Source: Terriglobia bacterium (GTDB lineage: Bacteria; Acidobacteriota; Vicinamibacteria; Vicinamibacterales; CAVVIG01). From it: a stretch of DNA of 56,747 bases. The stretch spans positions 1 to 56,747 of the forward strand of contig JAIQFX010000021.1 in assembly GCA_020073005.1 (NCBI GenBank), read 5' to 3'. The notes beneath the pieces were generated by a model. The model was not told the DNA's origin. It was given only the letters and a program-made list of their open reading frames with translations, and did not search any database. The stretch's first letter is position 1, and each line of letters opens with the position of its first letter. The translations under genes and the position numbers were made by a program. Positions 15,288-23,499 of the stretch are shown piece by piece.

Positions 15288-16403
15288 ATGGCGGATCGCA
15301 AAGACCCCGCGCCCGACGACGACACCGTTCGCGACCTGCGCAGGCGGCACGAGCAGGAGCTGCACGACAGCGACGCGCACTGGCGCTCGATCTTCGATTC
15401 CGCCGTCGACGGCATCATCGTGATCGACGCCCGCGGCATCGTCGAGCGATTCAATCCCTCCGCCCAGCGCCTGTTCGGGTACACGGCGGACGAGGTCGTC
15501 GGACGCAACGTCCGGATGCTGATGCCGTCGCCGTACTACGAGCAGCACGATCAGTACATCGACCGGTACCACAAGACCGGCGAGCGGCAGATCATCGGCG
15601 TCGGACGCGAGGTCGTCGGCCAGCGCAAGGACGGCACGACGTTCCCGTTGCATCTCTCGGTCAGCGAAATGAACGTCGCCGGCGGCCGGAAGTTCGCCGG
15701 CATTCTCCACGACCTGACCCAGCGCGTGCAGCTCGAAGAGCGCCTGCGTGATCAGACGGCGCTGGCACGATTGGGCGAGATGGCCGCGGTGATCGCGCAC
15801 GAGGTCAAGAATCCGCTGGCCGGCGTGCGCGGGGCGATCGAAGTCATCGGGAAGCGCCTGCCGTCGGAAAGCCGCGACCGGGCGGTCGTCAAGGAGATCA
15901 TCGCGCGCATCGACGGCTTGAACGACATGATGAAGGATCTGCTGCTGTTCGCGAAACCGCCGCAGCCGCATCCCGCGCCCGTCGACGTGGTGCCGCTGAT
16001 CCAGATGACGGCGTCCCTCATCAGCGAAGACGCGGCGCTCAAGGATCTGCGGATCGACGTCGGCGGATCCGCGCCGCCCCTCATGGCGGATGCCGAGCTG
16101 CTCAAGGTCGTGTTCCACAATCTGATCGTGAACGGCGCGCACGCGATGCACGGCACGGGGCTCATCAACATTTCCGTCAAGCCCGTCGAGCGATTCTGCG
16201 AGATCGCCGTCCGCGACAGCGGTCCGGGGATTCCGGCCGACATCCTCCAGAAGATCTTCACGCCGTTCTTCACGACCAAGTCCCGCGGCTCGGGCCTGGG
16301 CCTGCCGACGGCCAAGCGCTTCATCGAAGCGCACCACGGGTTGATCGCCGTCGACTGCCCGCCCTCGGGCGGGACCACGGTCACCGTCCAGCTTCCGCTG
16401 TAG
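15288..16403 (+). CDS. FixL-like haem-PAS sensor histidine kinase
   Basis: The protein has 371 residues: a short N-terminal helix, one PAS domain (about 30-145), a HisKA domain with His171 in IAHEVKNPL, and a HATPase domain with DSGPGIP and SGLGLPTAKRF. It has no membrane helix, so it is a soluble kinase. The PAS segment matches FixL: PSPYYEQHDQYIDRY then IIGVGRE. His87 and Arg107 are 20 residues apart, the spacing of the haem-ligand His200 and distal Arg220 in Bradyrhizobium FixL. This makes it a probable oxygen (or NO/CO) sensor. It follows the molybdoenzyme genes by 54 bases and probably senses the redox state relevant to them. No FixJ-like regulator is present in the window. Confidence 0.9.
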   Translation: MADRKDPAPDDDTVRDLRRRHEQELHDSDAHWRSIFDSAVDGIIVIDARGIVERFNPSAQRLFGYTADEVVGRNVRMLMPSPYYEQHDQYIDRYHKTGERQIIGVGREVVGQRKDGTTFPLHLSVSEMNVAGGRKFAGILHDLTQRVQLEERLRDQTALARLGEMAAVIAHEVKNPLAGVRGAIEVIGKRLPSESRDRAVVKEIIARIDGLNDMMKDLLLFAKPPQPHPAPVDVVPLIQMTASLISEDAALKDLRIDVGGSAPPLMADAELLKVVFHNLIVNGAHAMHGTGLINISVKPVERFCEIAVRDSGPGIPADILQKIFTPFFTTKSRGSGLGLPTAKRFIEAHHGLIAVDCPPSGGTTVTVQLPL

Positions 16404-16421
16404 ACGCCTGGCCCGACATCG

Positions 16422-16754
16422 TTAGATCTTCCGCTCGAAGATCAGCGCGGCGACGACGCTCGCCAGGAGCTCGACGAGGACGATGAGCGTGAGCGTCGTG
16501 AAGCGCCAGTCGCGCTCCTTGACGTACTCCACGATCGAGACGAACACGCGCGCGACGGGCGTCGCGAGCAGCGCGACGATGCCGACGTTCAGCAGCAGGC
16601 CGGCGGCAGACGCGGTGCCGCTGGAGAACGACAGCACGAGGCCAAGCGCGAGGCACGCCGAGCTGAGCATCACGCCGGCGCGGAGGACGATGCCGATGGC
16701 GACTTCCAGCCGGAACGCCTCGCGCTCCGTCGGATGATGGGGCGACGGGCTCAT
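16422..16754 (-). CDS. DUF1634 membrane protein
   Basis: This 110-residue protein has three predicted membrane helices (about 21-42, 52-75 and 88-108). The arrangement MSPSPHHPTEREAFRLEVAIGIVLRAGV..., GLLLNVGIVALLATPVARV, then the third helix is typical of DUF1634. That family is often encoded next to TauE/SafE permeases, as here. Its ATG overlaps the permease stop by four bases, so the two are translationally coupled. It is likely an accessory membrane subunit of the exporter or importer; no biochemical function is established. The frame is open well upstream, but that extension is an Arg-rich shadow of the permease gene. Confidence 0.85.
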   Translation of the reverse strand: MSPSPHHPTEREAFRLEVAIGIVLRAGVMLSSACLALGLVLSFSSGTASAAGLLLNVGIVALLATPVARVFVSIVEYVKERDWRFTTLTLIVLVELLASVVAALIFERKI

Positions 16755-17569
16755 CGCAGTCCTCGCGCGAACATCATCGCCGAGATGATGAAGAGCACGA
16801 CGGCCATCAGAATCTTCAGCCACTTCACGGACGCCGCGGCGCCGAAGCGCATGCCGCCCCAGGACCCGAGCTGAACGCCGAGCACGGCCGTCGCCGCCAG
16901 CGCGGGCACGAGCTGTCCGTGCCCGTAGTAGATGACCGCGCCGGCGGTCGCCGTCACGCCGATCATGAACGCGCTCGTCGCGGCGGCCGCGCGCAGCGGG
17001 ATGCCGCACCACGCGTTGAGCACCGGCACCTTGATGAAGCCGCCGCCGATGCCGAGCAGCGACGAGACGTTGCCGGCGAAGAACGACGCCGCGATCGCGA
17101 CCGGCAGCCGCTTGACGCGGTACGTCACGACGCAGCCGCTCTCGTCCTCGTGGTAGCGCCCGCCGAGCACGCCCGGATCGATGTTCGGATCGAGGATCAC
17201 GTTGCGGCGGCGGACGCGGCTCAGCATGATGATCGCGACGGCCGCCGACAGGACGCCGAAGAGTTTCTGCAGCGTCCCCTGCGAGATCAGCTGCGCCGTC
17301 AGGCCGCCGAGCAGGCTGCCGCCCGCGGTCGCGACCTCGAGCAGCATGCCGAGCCGCATGTTGATCAGATGCTTGCCGGCGCGGGCGGCCGACACCGAGC
17401 TCGACGTCGCGATGACGGTGGTCAGGCTGATGGCCGCGGCGACGGTGAACGGAAATCCCAGGCCGAGGTTCAGGAACGGGACGAGGAAGACGCCGCCGCC
17501 GAGGCCGAGCAGGGCGCCGAGGCTGCCGGCCACGGTGCCCGCGACGAAGATGATCAGCGCCTGCGTCAT
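16751..17569 (-). CDS. TauE/SafE family permease
   Basis: This 272-residue polytopic membrane protein consists of two related halves, each containing the family's glycine-rich motif: GALLGLGGGVFLVPFL in the first and SSLLGIGGGFIKVPVL in the second. TauE/SafE proteins move sulfite, sulfoacetate or other organic anions across the inner membrane. A cytoplasmic loop of about 45 residues (LDPNIDPGVLGGRYHEDE) between the halves is longer than in minimal members. The gene overlaps its neighbours by four bases on both sides, placing it in a four-gene operon with a secreted amidohydrolase. The transported compound could be a product of that enzyme or a sulfur anion handled by the nearby molybdoenzyme; both are inference. 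Confidence 0.9.
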   Translation of the reverse strand: MTQALIIFVAGTVAGSLGALLGLGGGVFLVPFLNLGLGFPFTVAAAISLTTVIATSSSVSAARAGKHLINMRLGMLLEVATAGGSLLGGLTAQLISQGTLQKLFGVLSAAVAIIMLSRVRRRNVILDPNIDPGVLGGRYHEDESGCVVTYRVKRLPVAIAASFFAGNVSSLLGIGGGFIKVPVLNAWCGIPLRAAAATSAFMIGVTATAGAVIYYGHGQLVPALAATAVLGVQLGSWGGMRFGAAASVKWLKILMAVVLFIISAMMFARGLR

Positions 17570-17994
17570 CCTCTGATGCGTTTGCTGAAGGCGGCGTACG
17601 CGCCGGGCGCGGCCTTATTCCACCACTTGATGTAGCCCGCGGCGGCCAGCTCCAGATTCTTGAGCTCGCGCGGATTGCCGTAGCTCTCGCGCACGGCCGG
17701 CAGGACGTCGCGCACGCGCTCCCAGCAGAACAGCAGCTCGCGGCCGCTCTGGTAGAAGAGCTCGGGATTCAGCGCGCCGGCCGTCACAAACGACGCGACC
17801 ATCTCCCAGTACGTCACGACCATGCGGTAGGACGCGTTCGGCTCGCTGCCGACCGGGCACAGCTTCGTGAAATCGTCGAACGTCTTCACCTTGAACGAGG
17901 CGGCGAACCACTTGCGCGCCTCGCGCAGCCGGTCCTCGCGCCGCATGTCGTACAACTTCAGGATCAGTTTCGCGTCGTTGTAGCTGGCTTTCAT
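17566..17994 (-). CDS. Conserved-looking hypothetical protein (142 aa)
   Basis: A soluble protein, mostly helical and rich in aromatic residues (YWEMVASFV, YIKWWNKAAPGAYAAF), with no signal peptide and no catalytic motif that I recognise. The N-terminus MKASYNDAKLILKLYDMRREDRLREARKWF looks like a DUF4760-type helical domain, but I am not sure of that assignment. It overlaps both neighbours by four bases (amidohydrolase upstream, TauE permease downstream), so it is made together with them. Conservation of the aromatic pattern and tight coupling support a real gene. Confidence 0.8.
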   Translation of the reverse strand: MKASYNDAKLILKLYDMRREDRLREARKWFAASFKVKTFDDFTKLCPVGSEPNASYRMVVTYWEMVASFVTAGALNPELFYQSGRELLFCWERVRDVLPAVRESYGNPRELKNLELAAAGYIKWWNKAAPGAYAAFSKRIRG

Positions 17995-19082
17995 TTCGGC
18001 TCCTGTGTGATCACACCGAGGCTCGCAATCGTGTCGCCCTTCTTCAGCGACGGCAGCGCGCGAATGAACATGATGATGCCGGCGTCCGTCGACGTGATTT
18101 CAGCAATCTGGCGGTTCAGCACGTCCTTCACGAGACCGATCGTCGCGCCTTTCGCGACGTGCGCGTCGCGCGGGACCTGCGGGAAGAACACGCCGTTGTA
18201 GTCCGACGCGATGGACGTCACCTCGACCCACACGGGTTTCGCGACAGGCGTCGCAGCACGCCCCGTCATCTTCAGATAGCCCATCACGTTCAGCACGCCG
18301 TCCGACAGCATCGTGACGTCGCCGGCGTCGACGGGACCGGAGCGGCCCGCTTCCGCAGTGAACGACGGCTTTCCCCGCGTCGACGCCGTGTTCTCGAGAA
18401 AGCGCGACGCTCGTGGATCCTTCGGCCGTTCTCTGGAGATGATGATGTGGTCCAGGCCGAAGGCCAGCACCATGCCGCGCGAGAATTCATCCTGCTTCGC
18501 GTTGCCGGTGACCGTCCAGTAGCTGTACGGCCGCAGGTTCTCGTCGAGGTCGCCGCCGTGCAGATCGATCAGGTGGTCGCACTGTTCGACGACTTCTTTC
18601 GTGATCACGGCGGATGCGCGGTCCGTCTGCGTGCCGTTCAGGTCGCCGGGATAGCGGCTGTTCATGCTCTTGTTGTCGTTCGGGTTCACGTGCGGCGTCA
18701 GGCGCTCGAACGACGGCACGTTGACGAGCGGAACGAGAATCAGCGTGCCGGACAGAGTCGCCGGCGCGGTCGACGGATTGTCGATCAACGCCTCGACCGA
18801 GAGGATCGACGCGTACTCCGTGCCGTGCGCGCCGGAGACGACCGCGAGCACCGGACCCGGCCGCGCACCGTGGATGACGACGACCGGAATGTCGTAGCCG
18901 GCGTCCACCCCAGCCGGCACGTGCATCACGCCGTACGCCTTTTGGCCGCGCTGCGCGGCCGCGGTCCCGACGGTGAACGCCGGATGCGCGTCGGCCTGCG
19001 CCCGTACGGTCTCCGTCCGGCTGAAGCCGGACGCCACGATCATCGCCGCCGCGAGAATCACCGCCGGCTTCCTGTTCGTCAT
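17991..19082 (-). CDS. Secreted succinylglutamate desuccinylase/aspartoacylase-family metallohydrolase
   Basis: This 363-residue protein starts at MTNRKPAVILAAAMIVASG, a signal peptide; an ATG 15 codons upstream is unlikely because the signal would then be buried. The M14-related AstE/AspA fold is shown by the zinc motif SGAHGTEY (His86, Glu89) and by the third ligand in LIDLHGG, plus PLVNVPSFE. Family members remove acyl groups from N-acyl amino acids or act as carboxypeptidases. A periplasmic location differs from cytoplasmic AstE. The last part (about 275-360) is a beta domain typical of this family. It is the first gene of the four-gene minus-strand operon. The signal-peptide region contains a REP palindrome translated as SGFSRT. 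Confidence 0.87.
   Translation of the reverse strand: MTNRKPAVILAAAMIVASGFSRTETVRAQADAHPAFTVGTAAAQRGQKAYGVMHVPAGVDAGYDIPVVVIHGARPGPVLAVVSGAHGTEYASILSVEALIDNPSTAPATLSGTLILVPLVNVPSFERLTPHVNPNDNKSMNSRYPGDLNGTQTDRASAVITKEVVEQCDHLIDLHGGDLDENLRPYSYWTVTGNAKQDEFSRGMVLAFGLDHIIISRERPKDPRASRFLENTASTRGKPSFTAEAGRSGPVDAGDVTMLSDGVLNVMGYLKMTGRAATPVAKPVWVEVTSIASDYNGVFFPQVPRDAHVAKGATIGLVKDVLNRQIAEITSTDAGIIMFIRALPSLKKGDTIASLGVITQEPK
19015..19032. repeat. REP-like palindrome inside the amidohydrolase signal peptide
   Basis: GTCCGGC, loop TGAA, GCCGGAC: a perfect 7-bp stem. On the minus strand it encodes GFSRT within the signal peptide; on the plus strand it reads VRLKPD. I know both peptides as recurrent fragments in acidobacterial proteomes. 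Confidence 0.8.
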
Positions 19083-19091
19083 GGGGCCAAC

Positions 19092-19121
19092 TTTACAATG
19101 CTTTGCGCAACTGAATATAGT
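19092..19121 (+). promoter_or_regulatory. Putative sigma70-type promoter of the aldehyde dehydrogenase gene
   Basis: TTTACA (19092-19097) is followed after 18 bases by TATAGT (19116-19121). A start of transcription about seven bases downstream would leave an almost leaderless transcript beginning just before the GTG at 19136. Confidence 0.5.
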
Positions 19122-19135
19122 TGCCACTTCCCCTT

Positions 19136-20599
19136 GTGAAAACTTATCAGCTGTTCATCAACGGCGAGTTCGTCGCGCCCCGGTCCACGGCGACGCTCGA
19201 CGTCATCGATCCCTCGACCACCGACGTCATCGCCCGCGCGCCGGATGCCGGCGCCGCGGATGTCGCGCGCGCCGTCGGCGCCGCGCGGACGGCGTTCGAC
19301 GAAGGCGCCTGGAAAGAGACGACGGCGCAGGAGCGCGGGCGCATTCTGTTCCGGATCGCGGAGGCGGTGCGCGGGCGCGCGGACGAGCTGGCCGAGCTCG
19401 AATGCCGCAACACGGGCAAGCCGATCGTCGAGGCCGAGTTCGACATCACCGACGTCGCGACCTGCTTCGAGTACTACGGCGGGCTCGCGACCAAGATCCA
19501 CGGCGACGTCATTCCCGTGCCCGACAACGCGATGAGCCTCGCGCTCCGCGAGCCGATCGGCGTCGCCGGCCAGATCATCCCGTGGAATTTTCCGCTGATG
19601 ATGGCCGCGTGGAAGCTCGCGCCGGCGATTTGCGCGGGCTGCACGACCGTGATCAAGCCGGCCGAACAGACGCCGCTCACGCTGCTCGAGCTCGCCTCGA
19701 GTTTTGCTGACTGCGGCCTCCCGCCCGGCGTCGTGAACATCGTCACGGGCAACGGTGAGACGGCCGGCGCGGCGATCGTCGATCATCCCGACGTCGACAA
19801 GATCGCGTTCACCGGCAGCGCCGAGGTCGGCAAGCTGATCATGCGCGGCGCGGCGAATACGTTGAAGAGGATCTCGCTCGAGCTGGGCGGCAAGTCGCCG
19901 AACATCTTCTTCGCCGACGCGGACTTCGAGGCCGCCGTCGAGGGCGCGCTCTTCGGCGTGTTCGTCAACCAGGGCGAGGTCTGCTCGGCCGGGAGCCGCA
20001 TTCTCGTGCAGCGGCCGATCTACAAGAAGTTTCTCGACGCGATGGTCGAGAAGGCGCGCGGCATCCAGCTCGGTCCGCCGATGGATCGCGAGACGAAGAT
20101 GGGCGCGCTCGTCAGCCGCGAGCAGTTCGATCGCGTGCTCGCGTATCAGGAGATCGGAAAGAGCGAAGCCAAGCTGGCGCTCGGCGGCGGACGCGCCAAA
20201 GGGAACGCGCTCGATCGCGGCTATTTCGTCGAGCCGACGATCTTCTACGACGTCGACAACTCGAATCGCATCGCGCGGGAGGAAATCTTCGGGCCCGTCG
20301 CGTCGGTCATCCCGTTCGACACCGAGGAAGACGCGCTGCGGATCGCGAACGACACGTTCTACGGCCTCGCGGCCGCGGTCTGGACGCGCGACATCTTCCG
20401 CGCGATGCGAGCCGTGAAGAACCTGCGGGCCGGCATCGTGTGGGTCAACCACATGCAGCCGACGTATGTCGAAGCGCCCTGGGGCGGCTACAAGCAGAGC
20501 GGCATCGGCCGCGAGCTTGGCAAATGGGGCGTGGACGAGTATCTGAACGTCAAACAGGTGTACATCAATCTCTCGGAGCAACCGATCGGCTGGTATTAA
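19136..20599 (+). CDS. NAD(P)-dependent aldehyde dehydrogenase (betaine-aldehyde-dehydrogenase-like)
   Basis: This is a roughly 487-residue ALDH-superfamily enzyme. The Rossmann/active-site motifs are all present: PWNFPLMMAAWK, IAFTGSAEVGK, the general base Glu in LELGGKSP and the nucleophile Cys in NQGEVCSAGSR, then EEIFGPV. Closest resemblance is to betaine/aminobutyraldehyde dehydrogenases, oxidising aldehydes to acids. I chose the GTG start at 19136 because a promoter-like sequence ends at 19121; a TTG at 19121 would add five residues. No Shine-Dalgarno sequence is seen. The specific aldehyde is not evident. DinB follows after 16 bases. Confidence 0.92.
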   Translation: MKTYQLFINGEFVAPRSTATLDVIDPSTTDVIARAPDAGAADVARAVGAARTAFDEGAWKETTAQERGRILFRIAEAVRGRADELAELECRNTGKPIVEAEFDITDVATCFEYYGGLATKIHGDVIPVPDNAMSLALREPIGVAGQIIPWNFPLMMAAWKLAPAICAGCTTVIKPAEQTPLTLLELASSFADCGLPPGVVNIVTGNGETAGAAIVDHPDVDKIAFTGSAEVGKLIMRGAANTLKRISLELGGKSPNIFFADADFEAAVEGALFGVFVNQGEVCSAGSRILVQRPIYKKFLDAMVEKARGIQLGPPMDRETKMGALVSREQFDRVLAYQEIGKSEAKLALGGGRAKGNALDRGYFVEPTIFYDVDNSNRIAREEIFGPVASVIPFDTEEDALRIANDTFYGLAAAVWTRDIFRAMRAVKNLRAGIVWVNHMQPTYVEAPWGGYKQSGIGRELGKWGVDEYLNVKQVYINLSEQPIGWY

Positions 20600-20615
20600 T
20601 AAAGGTGGAGGGACA

Positions 20616-21158
20616 ATGACGTATTACGGAGCGAAGGACATCGCGGCGGCATTTCGGCTGGTGCGCAGCAACACGATCCAGATCGCCAACGAGATTCCCG
20701 AGGACCAGTACGGCTTCAAGCCGTCGAAGGAGTCGCGCTCGGTCGGGCAGACGCTCGTGCACATCGCGCTCGGCCCCGGCTTTCAGCATCACATCCAGAG
20801 CAGCAAGATCAACGACCTCAAGCTGGTGAATTTCCCGGACCTGATGCAGAAAGTCAGGACGGAGGAAGCGAAGCCGCGCGACAAGGCCGAGACGATCGCG
20901 TTCCTCAAGGCCGAGGGCGACAAGTTCGCGTCGTTCGTCGAGAGCCTGAGCGATTCGTTCCTCGCCGAACAGGTGGCGATGCCGCCCGGCGCGACGCCGG
21001 CGACCAAGAGCCGCTTCGAGATGCTGCTCTCGCCGAAGGAGCACGAGATGCACCATCGCGGGCAGCTCATGACGATGCAGCGGATGATCGGGCAGGTGCC
21101 GCACCTGACGCGCCAGATGAACGAGCGGATGGCGCAGATGGCGGCGGCGAAGAAATGA
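20616..21158 (+). CDS. DinB family protein
   Basis: A 180-residue four-helix-bundle protein of the DinB/YfiT superfamily. The three metal-binding histidines fit the family pattern: His in QTLVHIA, and two in the late segment EHEMHHRGQLM. Some members are thiol-dependent transferases (bacillithiol, mycothiol or glutathione S-transferase-like); most have no assigned reaction. The gene has a good ribosome binding site (GGTGGAGGG) and overlaps the next gene by four bases, so it is translationally coupled to an epoxide-hydrolase-like enzyme. A role in detoxification is plausible from that pairing but is inference. Confidence 0.92.
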   Translation: MTYYGAKDIAAAFRLVRSNTIQIANEIPEDQYGFKPSKESRSVGQTLVHIALGPGFQHHIQSSKINDLKLVNFPDLMQKVRTEEAKPRDKAETIAFLKAEGDKFASFVESLSDSFLAEQVAMPPGATPATKSRFEMLLSPKEHEMHHRGQLMTMQRMIGQVPHLTRQMNERMAQMAAAKK

Positions 21159-22183
21159 TCCGCGCGGTCGCGACGGCGATCGCCGCAGCGGCCACGTTCG
21201 GCGCCTTGGGGCAACCCAAGGCGCCGGCGCTTACCCACCAGTACGCGGACGTCAACGGCGTCCGCCTGCACTACGTGCAGTCCGGACGCGGTCCGCTCAT
21301 CCTCTTCCTGCACGGCTTCCCCGAATTCTGGTACGAGTGGAAGAACCAGCTCGCCGAGTTCGGCCGCGATCACACCGCCGTCGCGCCCGACATGCGCGGC
21401 TACAACGAATCGTCGAAGCCCGTCGAATTGTCCGCATATCAGATTCCGGTGCTCGTCGAAGACGTGCGCGCCCTCGCCGCCGCGCTCCTGGGAAGGGCGG
21501 GTGGATCGACATTCACGCTCGTCGCGCACGACTGGGGCGGCGTCGTCGCGTGGGCGTTCGCGGCCGCGCACCCGGAGATGCTGGACAAGCTGGTCATCAT
21601 CAACGCGCCGCATCCGACGATCTTCGCGCGCGAACTGCGCGACAATCCGGACCAGCAGCGGGCCAGTCAGTACATGTTGATGTTCAGGGGCCCCGCGGCC
21701 GAAGCGACGCTGTCGGCCAACGACCACGCGCTCCTGACGTCGATGGTCCTCGGCGCGGGACTCAAGGACGGATCGGTGACCGAGGTCGACAAGGCGCTCT
21801 ACCTCGGCGCGTGGTCGCAGCCGGGCGCGCTGACGGGCGGTCTCAACTACTACCGTGCGTCCGCCATCGGACCGCCCGCCGTGAGCGGATCGCCAGCGAA
21901 TGCCGAACGGCCTGCCACGAGCGCGAGCGCAGCACGCAGTGATGGTCCCGCGCCAGCACAAGCCCCGAGCGCAAGCGAGGGGCCTGCAATGATCATCCGT
22001 GTGCCGACGCTCGTCATCTGGGGCGACAAGGACACGGCGCTGCTGACCGGCAATCTCACCGGTCTCGATCAGGTCGTGCCGACGTTGACCGTGAAACACA
22101 TTCCGGACGCCACGCACTGGGTCGTGCGCGAGAAGCCGGACGAGGTCAACCGGTTCATCCGCGCGTTTCTCGCGCAGCCCTGA
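21155..22183 (+). CDS. Alpha/beta hydrolase, epoxide-hydrolase-like, secreted
   Basis: The protein has 342 residues with a probable signal peptide (about 1-20). The oxyanion-hole motif HGFPEFWYEW (53-62), nucleophile Asp126 in AHDWGG, and catalytic His321 in ATHWV define the epoxide hydrolase/haloalkane dehalogenase branch; a late acid is likely in WGDKDTAL. Residues about 242-278 are an Ala/Ser/Pro-rich stretch (SGSPANAERPATSASAARS and following) that interrupts the lid-to-core junction. At DNA level it looks like a captured repeat, with GCCCC/GGGGC arms. If the insert does not disturb folding, the enzyme should open epoxides or hydrolyse esters. ATG overlaps the DinB stop. Confidence 0.88.
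   Translation: MIRAVATAIAAAATFGALGQPKAPALTHQYADVNGVRLHYVQSGRGPLILFLHGFPEFWYEWKNQLAEFGRDHTAVAPDMRGYNESSKPVELSAYQIPVLVEDVRALAAALLGRAGGSTFTLVAHDWGGVVAWAFAAAHPEMLDKLVIINAPHPTIFARELRDNPDQQRASQYMLMFRGPAAEATLSANDHALLTSMVLGAGLKDGSVTEVDKALYLGAWSQPGALTGGLNYYRASAIGPPAVSGSPANAERPATSASAARSDGPAPAQAPSASEGPAMIIRVPTLVIWGDKDTALLTGNLTGLDQVVPTLTVKHIPDATHWVVREKPDEVNRFIRAFLAQP
21892..21990. repeat. In-frame repeat-like insertion within the hydrolase gene
   Basis: A low-complexity stretch rich in GAGCGC/GCGAGC words, including a GCCCC...GGGGC stem (21962-21983), adds about 35 residues without shifting the frame. It is absent from the standard fold. Boundaries are approximate. Confidence 0.45.
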
Positions 22184-22186
22184 TCC

Positions 22187-22870
22187 ATGCCCGCGCCGCG
22201 ATTTTCCGCCGGCACGCTGAAGTTCCTGCGCGCGCTCAAGCGCAACAACCGGCGCGAATGGTTCAACGCGCATCGCGACGACTACGAGGCGTTCGTGCGC
22301 GCGCCGATGACGGCGATCGTCGAGCAGCTCGCGATCGATTTCCGCGAGCTGGCGCCCGAGCTCGTCGCGAGCCCGAAGCTGTCGATGTACCGCATCTATC
22401 GCGACACGCGCTTCTCGGAGAACAAGGCGCCGTACAAGACGCACGTCGCGGCCGTCTTTCCGCCGCGCGGCCTGCCGAAGCACGAGGGCGCGGGCGTGTA
22501 CTTCCACGTGTCGCCGGACGAAGTCTGGATCGGCGGCGGGATGTACGCGCCGCAGACGCCGCAGCTGCACGCCGTCCGCGAACACATCGCCGCCAACCAC
22601 CAGCATCTTCGCTCCATCGTCGAGTCGTCCGGCTTCCGCCGGCAGATCGGACAACTGGAGGGCGAGCGTCTCCAGCGCGTGCCGCGCGGCTTTCCGAAAG
22701 ATCACGAGGCGGCGGAGTTTCTGAAGTACCGTCAGTTCCTTGCCGGCCGCGAGCTGCCGGCATCCGCCGCGACGAGCCCGACATTTTACGGCACGCTGCT
22801 CGCGGTCTTCCGTCAGGTCGTGCCGCTGACGCGATTCCTCAACGAGCCTTTGCTCCCGAGCCGCCCATGA
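22187..22870 (+). CDS. DUF2461 (TIGR02453) family protein
   Basis: This 227-residue protein starts MPAPRFSAGTLKFLRALKRNNRREWFNAHR, the family's hallmark opening (F...FL..L..NN...WF...R..Y). Downstream come SMYRIYRDTRFSENKAPYKTH and a YFHVSP.E.W.GGG segment, also diagnostic. The function is unknown; the family is widespread as single cytoplasmic proteins and sometimes linked to toxin-like folds. It starts three bases after the hydrolase stop and overlaps the next gene by four bases. Length is normal for the family. Confidence 0.93.
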   Translation: MPAPRFSAGTLKFLRALKRNNRREWFNAHRDDYEAFVRAPMTAIVEQLAIDFRELAPELVASPKLSMYRIYRDTRFSENKAPYKTHVAAVFPPRGLPKHEGAGVYFHVSPDEVWIGGGMYAPQTPQLHAVREHIAANHQHLRSIVESSGFRRQIGQLEGERLQRVPRGFPKDHEAAEFLKYRQFLAGRELPASAATSPTFYGTLLAVFRQVVPLTRFLNEPLLPSRP

Positions 22871-23499
22871 ATCCCGAAACGCAGTTCAGCAAAGAGCGCA
22901 TCGAGATGCTATGCGACGGCGTCTTCGCGATCGCGATGACGCTGCTCGTCCTCGATCTCAAGGTGCCCGAGCTGCCGAAGCACACGGCGTCCATCGAGAT
23001 CTGGCACGCGCTCAGGGAGCACGGTCTCTCCTTCTTCGCGTTCGCGCTCACGTTCGCGCTTGCGGGTCAGTTCTGGCTGATCCACCACGTCTTCTTTCAC
23101 TATCTCAAGCACGCGACGCGCGGGCTCGCGGCGCTGAACCTGCTGTTCCTGATGTTCGTGTCGCTGCTGCCGTTCACGACGTCGATGTTCGCGGCGTTCG
23201 GCTCTCAGCAGGCGGGCATGGTCCCGTACATCGCGAATCAGTTCATCCTCGCTTCGCTGATCGGCACGCAGTGGCTCCTCGCGCGATCGCAAGGGCTGTT
23301 GACGGGCGCCCCGACCGACCCGAAGCGCCGGCGCTTTGCCGTCGTCATCACCGCGCTGCCGACGCTCTTCGGATTGCTGCTGATCGGCGAGCTGATCATG
23401 CCGGGAAGCCTCGCGTGGGCGCTGCTGCCGGGCGTCATCGTGGTACGGATTCTGAGCCGCCGCGTCGAGAAACGCGCGCGCGCGGCGTTGACGTCATGA
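22867..23499 (+). CDS. TMEM175-type (DUF1211) potassium channel subunit
   Basis: The protein has 210 residues with about five to six membrane helices. The signature of bacterial TMEM175, a pore-lining first helix, appears as RIEMLCDGVFAIAMTLLVLDLKVPEL (canonical RxxxFSDGVFAI; here the Phe-Ser is Leu-Cys). Bacterial members tetramerise into leak-type potassium channels. The second helix block SFFAFALTFALAGQFWLIHHVFFHYL is also typical. ATG overlaps the DUF2461 stop (ATGA). The Phe-Ser to Leu-Cys change in the first motif may alter gating or selectivity; that is inference. Confidence 0.88.
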   Translation: MNPETQFSKERIEMLCDGVFAIAMTLLVLDLKVPELPKHTASIEIWHALREHGLSFFAFALTFALAGQFWLIHHVFFHYLKHATRGLAALNLLFLMFVSLLPFTTSMFAAFGSQQAGMVPYIANQFILASLIGTQWLLARSQGLLTGAPTDPKRRRFAVVITALPTLFGLLLIGELIMPGSLAWALLPGVIVVRILSRRVEKRARAALTS

